The translations under genes were made by a program, and so were the position numbers. This document shows positions 57,396 through 64,000 of a stretch of DNA of 64,000 nt, one piece after another. The first letter of the stretch is position 1. Every line of letters begins with the position of its first letter. The notes under the pieces are model-generated. The model worked only from the letters and a program-made list of their open reading frames with translations, ran no database searches and was not told the origin of the DNA. The stretch is from assembly GCA_036563895.1 (NCBI GenBank), contig DATCLN010000202.1, positions 1 through 64,000 on the forward strand, in the 5' to 3' direction. Origin of the DNA: ZCTH02-B3 sp036563895. GTDB lineage: Bacteria > Bacillota > Bacilli > Paenibacillales > Paenibacillaceae.

Positions 57396-60293
57396 ATGAG
57401 CGCACTGATCCGTTTTCTTTTTCGCAAAATGTGGAACACCCGGTGGCTCACGCTGAGCACCTTCGCCGGGCTGCTCGTGGCGGTGGCGTTCACCGCCAGC
57501 ATTCCGATGTACGCGGACGGTTCGCTGAAGCGCGTCGTCGCCCAGACGCTGCGCGAACACGAGACCGGGCTGCCGGCCGGGGCCCTGCTGTTCCGTTACC
57601 AGTCGACGGACGGCAGAACGGACCCCGTCGCCTTCAGCCAGGCGGACCGGTTCATCACCGAAGAAGTTCCGGAGCGCATCGGCTTTCCCGTTACCGTTGA
57701 GCAGCGGGGGCTTACGCTGCGCAGCACGGAAGTGTCGCCGGAAGACCCGTCGAAGGTCGACGCCAGCCGCACCCGCCGGATGACCATCACCGCCCTGGGC
57801 GGCCTGGAAGAACGGGTCGAGCTGGCCGGCGGCAAGTGGTTCGCCGAAGAAGCAGGGGCGGACGGCACGCTGCAGGCGGTCATGCTGGAAGAAGCGCTGT
57901 TCCGCAACGACCTGCACGTTGGCGACGTACTGCTGTACCCCGTCTACGGCGGCCTGAATCTCACGCTCCGCGTGGAGATCGTCGGTTCCGTCCGGCCGCT
58001 GGACATGGCCGATCCTTACTGGTACCAGGGCCTGGACAGCCTGATGAACGCGCTGCTGATCTCCGAGCGGGTGTTCCTGGACGATCTGGTGGGCAAGCGC
58101 GGCATCCCGGTGCAGCTGGCCAGCTGGTACGCCGTGTACGACCTGAGCGAGATCACCACGAGCCGGCTGACACCCCTCTCCCGCGTCCTGAACCGGGTCG
58201 ACATCGAGGCGAACAACATCCTGAAAGGCACGCGGGTGGAGATTTCGTTCCGGGACATGCTGGCGGATTTTCGCCGCGAGAGCGTCCAGCTGCAGACGAT
58301 GCTGTTTACCCTGGCGGCTCCGATGATCGCCATGGCGTTCTACTTCATCACCATGATCGCCCGCCAGTCGCTGGAGAACCAGCGCACCGACATCGCGGTG
58401 CTGCGCAGCCGCGGCGCCAGCAGGCGGCAGATCATGCTCATCTTCCTGCTGGAAGGGGCCCTGCTCGGCGGAGCGGCCCTGCTGCTCGGTCCCGCCATCG
58501 GCTGGTTCATGGCCAAAAGCATCGGATCCGCCAACGGGTTTCTCGAGTTCGTGAACCGCAAATCGATTCCGGTGGGCTTCTCCTCCGACAGCGCGCTGGC
58601 CGGGCTGCTGTCGGTGCTGGTGGCCATCGGTGCCGCGGTCATCCCGGCGCTGGTCTACACCCGGGCCTCCATCGTCGATTACCGGCGCATGCAGGCGCGC
58701 AAGGAACGCCCGCCGTTCTGGATGCGCTGGTATCTGGACGTCGTCCTGCTGGGCGTGGCGGCTTACGGATGGTACCTGTTCAACGAACGGCAAATGATCT
58801 CGTTCCGGACGGGGCTGACCACGGACCAGCTGAACGTGCAGCCGTTCCTGTTTTTCGTGCCGGCGATCTTCATTTTCGCCCTCGGCCTTCTGTTCCTGCG
58901 GCTGTTCCCGCTGATGCTCAGGCTCATCAGCTGGCTGGCGCGCAGGAAGATGCCGATTCCGTTGTACCTCACGGTGACGCAGCTGTCCCGTTCGTCCAAG
59001 GTCTATTTTCCGCTCATGATCCTGCTGGTGCTCACCCTCGGGCTCGGGGTTTACAACGCTTCGGCGGCGCGCACCATCCATCTCAATTCCGAAGAGCGGA
59101 TCCTGTACAAATACGGAGCGGACGTCATCGTGCAAACCGTCTGGGAGGCTTACCAGGTGAGCACCCCGTCCGGCGGTTCGCAACAGCCGGGCGGAGGCGG
59201 GGGCGGCGGCAGCGGAAGCCCGGGAGGAGGCGGTTCCGGCAGTCCCGGCGGGGGCGGAGGCGGGTCTCCCCGGGTTCCGTCGCCATCGGGAACCCTTATT
59301 TACAACGAGCCGCCGTTTGAGGTGTTCCGGACGCTCCCCGGGGTGCAGCATGCGGCCAAGGTGCTGCAGACGAAGGCCAGCCTGTCCGTTTCCAACCGGA
59401 CGGTGGGGCAGGGCATGGTCGTCGGCATCGAAAACGTGGATTTCGCCCGGGTGGCCTGGTTCCGCAGGGACCTGTACCGAAACCATCCGTTCCAGTATCT
59501 GGCCGCGATGGGACGCGTGACCGAAGGGGCCATCATTTCCTCCAATCTTGCGGAACAGCATGAGCTGAAGACGGGCGACCTGATCACCGCGGTCATCGCC
59601 GGCCAGCCCGTGGAATTCGTGATCATCGGCATCGTGCCCTACTGGCCCGCGCAATATCCGGACCAGCTGCCGTTCCTTGTCGCCAATCTGGGTTACATAT
59701 ACGATCAGGTTCCGATGATCCCTTACGACGTCTGGCTCAACATGGAACCGGGGGCCGACGTGCTGCCCATCGTGCCGGTGCTCCGGGAACACGGCATCGA
59801 AATCGCCTCCATCCAGGACGTGGAGAACGAACTGATCGCCCAAAGCCGGCATCCGGCCCGCGGCGGCGTGTTCGGCATCCTGAGCCTCGGATTTCTCATC
59901 ACGGTGATCGTTTCGCTGGCGGGGTACATCATTTTCTGGTTCTTCAATCTGTCCGGCAGGACCGTCCAGATGGGCGTGCTCCGGGCAACCGGCCTGTTCC
60001 GGCGGGAGCTGACCGCCATGCTGCTGCTCGAGCAGGTGTTTACCGCGGGACTGTCCATCGCCGTCGGCATCCTGACCGGCAAGCTGGCGAGCCTCTTGTT
60101 CCTGCCGTTCCTGCAGACCACCGGAAATGCGGCGAACCAGGTCCCGCCGTTCCGGGTGGTGTTCGAGGCGGTGGACGACATCCGGCTGTACACGGTGGTC
60201 GCGGTGATGATGGGCATCGGGGCCGGGCTTCTTGTCGCCCACATCCGCAATCTGCGGGTGCACCAGGCCGTCAAAATGGGTGAAGAGCGGTAA
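57396..60293 (+). CDS. Large FtsX-like ABC permease with glycine-rich linker
   Basis: 965 residues, beginning three bases after the adaptor stop. N-terminal membrane helix and MacB-like extracellular domain; first FtsX core near residues 290-430 (LRSRGASRRQIMLIFLLEGA) with three helices; further helices about 455-540; a second extracellular domain from about 545; second FtsX core at the C-terminus (VLRATGLFRREL). Between them lies a linker of about 45 residues of almost only Gly, Ser and Pro (59160-59295). Two FtsX units in one chain may remove the need for dimerisation. Substrate unknown. Confidence 0.86.
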   Translation: MSALIRFLFRKMWNTRWLTLSTFAGLLVAVAFTASIPMYADGSLKRVVAQTLREHETGLPAGALLFRYQSTDGRTDPVAFSQADRFITEEVPERIGFPVTVEQRGLTLRSTEVSPEDPSKVDASRTRRMTITALGGLEERVELAGGKWFAEEAGADGTLQAVMLEEALFRNDLHVGDVLLYPVYGGLNLTLRVEIVGSVRPLDMADPYWYQGLDSLMNALLISERVFLDDLVGKRGIPVQLASWYAVYDLSEITTSRLTPLSRVLNRVDIEANNILKGTRVEISFRDMLADFRRESVQLQTMLFTLAAPMIAMAFYFITMIARQSLENQRTDIAVLRSRGASRRQIMLIFLLEGALLGGAALLLGPAIGWFMAKSIGSANGFLEFVNRKSIPVGFSSDSALAGLLSVLVAIGAAVIPALVYTRASIVDYRRMQARKERPPFWMRWYLDVVLLGVAAYGWYLFNERQMISFRTGLTTDQLNVQPFLFFVPAIFIFALGLLFLRLFPLMLRLISWLARRKMPIPLYLTVTQLSRSSKVYFPLMILLVLTLGLGVYNASAARTIHLNSEERILYKYGADVIVQTVWEAYQVSTPSGGSQQPGGGGGGGSGSPGGGGSGSPGGGGGGSPRVPSPSGTLIYNEPPFEVFRTLPGVQHAAKVLQTKASLSVSNRTVGQGMVVGIENVDFARVAWFRRDLYRNHPFQYLAAMGRVTEGAIISSNLAEQHELKTGDLITAVIAGQPVEFVIIGIVPYWPAQYPDQLPFLVANLGYIYDQVPMIPYDVWLNMEPGADVLPIVPVLREHGIEIASIQDVENELIAQSRHPARGGVFGILSLGFLITVIVSLAGYIIFWFFNLSGRTVQMGVLRATGLFRRELTAMLLLEQVFTAGLSIAVGILTGKLASLLFLPFLQTTGNAANQVPPFRVVFEAVDDIRLYTVVAVMMGIGAGLLVAHIRNLRVHQAVKMGEER

Positions 60294-60309
60294 GATGGAG
60301 GGAAACCGC

Positions 60310-61794
60310 ATGAAACCCGGAGGAGCGATTCGCCGCCGGCTTATCCCCGGTCTTGCCGCGGCGCCGGCCGGTACGCTGACGGCCGCCTGCAGCCGGGGGG
60401 CCGGCGAGCCGGAGGGCCCGAGGCCCCTGCGGATCGGCATCATGTATGGCAGCGCGGACGACGATTACCACATCCGTCAGACGCTCACCGACGCCTTCGA
60501 GCTGACCATGCAGGGCGCCATTGAAATCGAGATCGTGCCGGCGATCAATTGCGACCAGTACCAGTTCCTTTCGCCGGAGGAACAGCAGAACCAGCCGGAC
60601 GTCTACGAAGAGGTCAAGAAACTTCTCACCGGCCCGAATCCGGTGGACGTCATGGTGCTGGATTCCTCGCTGCTTGCGCTTCTGGCGCGCGACAATCTGC
60701 TGGTGCAGCTGGACCCGCTGATGGCCGAAGACAACATCAACAAGGAAGACTTCGTGCCGGCCGTCATCGACGCTATCGCGGAAATGGGAGACGGCTTCAT
60801 CTACGCCCTGACCCCGACCTTCAACCCGTCCGCGCTGTTCTACAACAAGAAGCTGTTCCAGGAAGCGGGCGTGGAGTTTCCCACCGACCACATGACCTGG
60901 GACGACGTGTTCAACCTGGCCCGCCGGCTCAAGCGGGGCGAGGGCAGGGACGCGGTATGGGGATTCACGTTCAACGAATGGGGCAGCGCCGGAGGCTTCT
61001 GGGAGCTGCAACAGTTCGTCCAGCCGCTCAATCTGCGCATGTACGACGACGGCCTCGAGCGGATGACGGTCAACAACGACAGCTGGAAAACGGCCTGGGA
61101 GACCATTGCGCAATTGTACAAAGACAAAGTCCTGCCGACGGATGAGCTCATGATGGGGGATAAACCCGAGGACGGCGTCTGGCATCCGTACATGGACCGG
61201 GCGTTCTTCCGCGGCAAGGTCGCCATGGTGCTGGGGAACTACAGCTTCATCAGCGAACTGGTGAATTTCAACAACAACGCCGTCCGGCTCCGGGACTGGG
61301 GCTTCGAACCCATCGACTGGGACGTGGTGACGGTGCCGTCCCACAGCTCCGCACCGGGCGTCTCCGGCAACATCCACCTGAGCCAGCTGCTTGCCATCAA
61401 CGCCAACGCGCAAAACAGGGAAGACGCCTGGACGTACATCAAGTTCATGACCGGCGAGGAATGGGCGAAACTCGTATCCCGCAGCCCGTGGGAATTGCCG
61501 GCCCGCAAGGCGTACATCCGGCCGAGAAGCGGCCTGAGTTACAATATCGAGGCCTTCTATTCCGTCAAGCCGGCGCCTCCGCGGCCGTATGCCGAACAGA
61601 AGCTGGAGCGGGATTACCCGAACGTATGGCGGATCCGGGATATCGGCAAACAGCTGTTCGGGCAGGTGCTCCAGGGCGAAAAGACGGTGGAGGAAGCGCT
61701 GGCGGAATGGGAAAGCCGCGGCAACGACCTGCTGCCGAAGATCAGGGAAAACCCGAACGGTCCCATCGAAGGCGTGTTCGACGATTTTTTGTAA
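60310..61794 (+). CDS. Extracellular solute-binding lipoprotein, copy 1
   Basis: 494 residues from the ATG at 60310, 6 bases after GGAGGGA. Family 1 solute-binding fold: PLRIGIMYGSADDDYHIRQ, DVMVLDSSLLALLARDN, YALTPTFNPSALFYNKKLFQ, and FRGKVAMVLGNYSFISEL. The N-terminus RRRLIPGLAAAPAGTLTAAC has a lipobox cysteine but a prolines-containing, weak hydrophobic core compared with copy 2. It is unusual beside an FtsX/MacA-type exporter. Nearly identical to the gene at 62763. Substrate unknown; sugar binding would be the usual guess for the family. Confidence 0.88.
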   Translation: MKPGGAIRRRLIPGLAAAPAGTLTAACSRGAGEPEGPRPLRIGIMYGSADDDYHIRQTLTDAFELTMQGAIEIEIVPAINCDQYQFLSPEEQQNQPDVYEEVKKLLTGPNPVDVMVLDSSLLALLARDNLLVQLDPLMAEDNINKEDFVPAVIDAIAEMGDGFIYALTPTFNPSALFYNKKLFQEAGVEFPTDHMTWDDVFNLARRLKRGEGRDAVWGFTFNEWGSAGGFWELQQFVQPLNLRMYDDGLERMTVNNDSWKTAWETIAQLYKDKVLPTDELMMGDKPEDGVWHPYMDRAFFRGKVAMVLGNYSFISELVNFNNNAVRLRDWGFEPIDWDVVTVPSHSSAPGVSGNIHLSQLLAINANAQNREDAWTYIKFMTGEEWAKLVSRSPWELPARKAYIRPRSGLSYNIEAFYSVKPAPPRPYAEQKLERDYPNVWRIRDIGKQLFGQVLQGEKTVEEALAEWESRGNDLLPKIRENPNGPIEGVFDDFL

Positions 61795-61869
61795 AAGGCC
61801 CGGCGGATGGCCCCGTCCCGCAATCAGAAGGGTTCGCCAGGCCGTATAGTAGGAGAGGAGCGGTAAGCC

Positions 61870-62766
61870 TTGATCCATTGCGAAGGCCTCGTCAAGATCT
61901 ACAAAACCGACGACCTGGAAGTGGTGGCCCTGCAGGGTCTCAACCTGACCGTCGAGGCCGGCGAGATGATGGCGATCATCGGCAACAGCGGCAGCGGCAA
62001 ATCCACCCTGCTCAACATCCTCGGCGGACTGGACCGCCCCACGGCCGGACAGGTGCGCGTCGGCAAATGGGATCTGCTGAAAATCACCGAGGCCGAACTG
62101 GTCATGTACAAGCGGGAGACGGTGGGCTTCGTCTGGCAGAACAACGCCCGGAATCTCCTGCCCTATCTGACGGCGCTGGAGAACGTCGAAGTGCCGATGA
62201 TGTTTACGGGCAAAAAGGTGGATCGCGCCTACGCCAGACAGCTGCTGGAGATGGTCGGGCTCAAGGACCGCATGCACAGCAAGCTGGCCCAGCTGTCCGG
62301 CGGGGAACAGCAGCGGGTGGCGATTGCCATCGCCCTGGCGAACCGGCCGAAGCTCCTGCTTGCGGACGAACCGACCGGCTCCGTCGACACCGCGACCTCC
62401 GATCTGATCATGGACATCTTCCGCCGCTTCAACCGGGAATTCGGCGTGACCATCGTCATCGTCACCCACGACCTGGGGCTGGCGAGCAAGGTCGACCGGG
62501 TGGTGGCGATCCGCGACGGACTGATCAGCACGGAATTCATCAAGCGCAATGTCCATCTCGATCGGACACTGGCTGCGCCGCTTTACGGCCGCAGGGAACT
62601 TGAGGAGGTGCATGAAGCGTTTGTCGTCGTCGACCGCGCGGGCCGGCTGCAAATCCCCCGGGAATATTTGCAGGCGCTCGGCATCGGCGACAAGGCCACG
62701 TTGGAATTTGACGGGGAGAAGATTCTGATCAAACCCCCGAAAAAAATGGAGGGAGAATCCGCATGA
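61870..62766 (+). CDS. ABC ATPase (LolD/MacB type) with C-terminal AbrB-like domain
   Basis: 298 residues, TTG start after GGAGAGGAGCGG. ATPase domain about 1-225: Walker A MAIIGNSGSGKSTLLNILGG near residue 37, signature LAQLSGGEQQRVAIAIALAN near 143, Walker B LLLADEPTGSVDTAT, and a switch His in VTHDLGLAS. Residues about 248-290 (FVVVDRAGRLQIPREYLQAL, then GIGDKATLEFDGEKILIKPP) match the AbrB/SpoVT swapped-hairpin motif. An AbrB-type domain on a transport ATPase suggests dimerisation or sensing. Ends overlapping the next solute-binding gene by 4 bases. Confidence 0.88.
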   Translation: MIHCEGLVKIYKTDDLEVVALQGLNLTVEAGEMMAIIGNSGSGKSTLLNILGGLDRPTAGQVRVGKWDLLKITEAELVMYKRETVGFVWQNNARNLLPYLTALENVEVPMMFTGKKVDRAYARQLLEMVGLKDRMHSKLAQLSGGEQQRVAIAIALANRPKLLLADEPTGSVDTATSDLIMDIFRRFNREFGVTIVIVTHDLGLASKVDRVVAIRDGLISTEFIKRNVHLDRTLAAPLYGRRELEEVHEAFVVVDRAGRLQIPREYLQALGIGDKATLEFDGEKILIKPPKKMEGESA

Positions 62767-64000
62767 ACAAAAGGGGAACGTTGCGCCGATGGCTCATCCT
62801 CGGCCTGATCGCGGCGCTGGCGGGGTCGCTGCTGGCCGCCTGCAGCCGGGGGGCCGGCGAGCCGGAGGGTCCGAGGACCCTGCGGATCGGCATCATGTAT
62901 GGCAGCGCGTACGACGATTACCACATCCGTCAGACGCTCACCGACGCCTTTGAGCTGACCATGCAGGGCGCCATCGAAATCGAGATCGTGCCGGCGGTCA
63001 ATTACGACCAGCTCCAGTTCCTTACCCCGGAGGAACAGCGGAACCAGCCGGATGTCTATGAAGAGGTCAAGAAACTTCTCACCGGCCCAAATCCGGTGGA
63101 CGTCATGGTGCTGGATTCCTCGCTGCTTACGCTTCTGGCGCGCGACAACCTGCTGGTGCAGCTGGACCCGCTGATGGCCGAAGACAAGATCAACAAGGAA
63201 GACTTCGTGCCGGCCGTCATCGACGCTATCGCGGAAATGGGAGACGGCTTCATCTACGCCCTGACCCCGACGTTCAACCCGTCCGCGCTGTTCTATAACA
63301 AAAAGCTGTTCCAGGAAGCGGGCGTGGAGTTTCCCACCGACAACATGACCTGGGACGACGTGTTCAACCTGGCCCGCCGGCTCAAGCGGGGCGAGGGCAA
63401 GGACGCGGTATGGGGATTCACGTTCAACGAATGGGGCGGCGGCGGAGGCTTCTGGGAGCTGCAACAATACGCCCAGTCGCTCAACCTGCGCATGTACGAC
63501 GATAACCTCGAGCGGATGACGGTCAACAACGACAGCTGGAGAAATGTGTGGACCACAATCACCCAGCTGTACAAGGACAAGGTGCTTCCGACATATGAGG
63601 ATCTGATGGCGGATCCTCCCCAGGACGGCGTCTGGTACCCCTACATGGACCGGGCGTTCTTCCGCGGCAAGGTCGCCATGGTGCTGGGGAACTACGGCTT
63701 CATCAACGAACTGATGAATTTCAACAACAACGTCGACCGGATCCGGGACAAGGGCTTTGAACCCATCGACTGGGACGTGGTGACGGTGCCGTCCCACAGC
63801 TCCATGCCGGGCGTCTCCGGCAGCATCTACCTGAACCAGCTGCTTGCCATCAACGCCAACGCCCAAAACAAGGAAGACGCCTGGACGTACATCAAGTTCA
63901 TGACCGGCGATGAATGGGCGAAGCTGAAGTCCCGCAGCACGTGGGAAATGCCGGCGCGCAAGGCGTACATCCAGCCGCGCGGCGGGCTGAGCTACAACAT
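62763..64000 (+). CDS. Extracellular solute-binding lipoprotein, copy 2 (3' end cut by window)
   Basis: The first 412 residues are visible; the rest lies beyond the right edge. A clean signal peptide (RRWLILGLIAALAGSLLAAC) with a lipobox at about Cys26. From CSRGAGEPEG onward it runs in parallel with copy 1, with DNA stretches such as 63113-63275 differing at only a few bases. Differences cluster at N-C-D-Q-Y against N-Y-D-Q-L, and in the region 63430-63640. GGAGGGAG precedes the ATG. Tandem duplication flanking the ATPase-AbrB gene. Confidence 0.9.
   Translation, partial: MNKRGTLRRWLILGLIAALAGSLLAACSRGAGEPEGPRTLRIGIMYGSAYDDYHIRQTLTDAFELTMQGAIEIEIVPAVNYDQLQFLTPEEQRNQPDVYEEVKKLLTGPNPVDVMVLDSSLLTLLARDNLLVQLDPLMAEDKINKEDFVPAVIDAIAEMGDGFIYALTPTFNPSALFYNKKLFQEAGVEFPTDNMTWDDVFNLARRLKRGEGKDAVWGFTFNEWGGGGGFWELQQYAQSLNLRMYDDNLERMTVNNDSWRNVWTTITQLYKDKVLPTYEDLMADPPQDGVWYPYMDRAFFRGKVAMVLGNYGFINELMNFNNNVDRIRDKGFEPIDWDVVTVPSHSSMPGVSGSIYLNQLLAINANAQNKEDAWTYIKFMTGDEWAKLKSRSTWEMPARKAYIQPRGGLSYN

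Noticed and set aside
56220..60443. A 1407-codon open frame on the minus strand under the adaptor and permease genes
   Set aside because: Same antisense effect of third-position GC bias; no family features.

Overview
The window is a GC-rich, almost gap-free stretch of a spore-forming Gram-positive chromosome. Gene content and order (rsfA, bshC, mraZ...ftsZ, spoIIGA-sigE-sigG, ylmC-ylmD-ylmE-sepF-ylmG-ylmH-divIVA-ileS, lspA-rluD-pyrR) match the Bacillales division and sporulation region. Details such as YteA, DUF5665 and a short pyr operon, together with the base composition, suggest a high-GC Paenibacillaceae member of the Thermobacillus or compost-thermophile type. That placement is inference. 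Non-ATG starts are frequent: 12 TTG and 4 GTG among the 54 genes called here.

Layout. 1-6.3 kb: a forespore YhcN/YlaJ lipoprotein with a good sigma-G promoter, a lone solute-binding-like protein, a secreted coiled-coil protein, a MidA-type methyltransferase, a DUF2626 membrane protein, RsfA and a DUF3397 membrane protein. 6.3-9.4 kb: bshC (bacillithiol) translationally coupled to ahcY (S-adenosylhomocysteine hydrolase). 9.4-28.7 kb: the whole dcw cluster, mraZ-rsmH-ftsL-pbpB-spoVD-murE-murF-mraY-murD-spoVE-murG-murB-divIB-ftsA-ftsZ. It is preceded by an ordered array of MraZ boxes, contains an AT-rich four-copy repeat element between murG and murB, and is closed by a terminator. 28.8-31.7 kb: spoIIGA, sigE and sigG, with a spoIIG-like long-spacer promoter. 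31.7-36 kb: the ylm-sepF-divIVA block. 36-39.4 kb: a T-box-controlled, eukaryote-like (type 2) IleRS. 39.5-42.9 kb: DUF5665, yteA, lspA and an rluD with a long acidic N-terminal extension.

42.9-51 kb: a PyrR-attenuated pyr operon, pyrR-pyrC-carA-carB-pyrF-pyrE, from which pyrB, pyrP, pyrK and pyrD are missing. 51.4-53.4 kb: a DrrAB-type ABC exporter. 53.6-55.3 kb: a stand-alone glutaminyl-tRNA synthetase on the minus strand. 55.4-64 kb: an accessory-looking transport cluster made of a LolD/MacB-type ATPase, a MacA-like adaptor lipoprotein, a 965-residue FtsX-like permease with a glycine-rich linker, a solute-binding lipoprotein, an ATPase fused to an AbrB-type domain, and a second, nearly identical solute-binding lipoprotein cut by the window end.

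Together the core genes make lipid II (MurE, MurF, MurD, MraY, MurG, MurB), polymerise and cross-link it at the septum or in the spore cortex (PBP2B, SpoVD, SpoVE, FtsL, DivIB), and place the division ring (FtsZ, FtsA, SepF, DivIVA). They then launch compartment-specific sporulation transcription (SpoIIGA, SigE, SigG, RsfA). The most unusual material is the 55-64 kb transport cluster, the murG-murB repeat element and the incomplete pyr operon.
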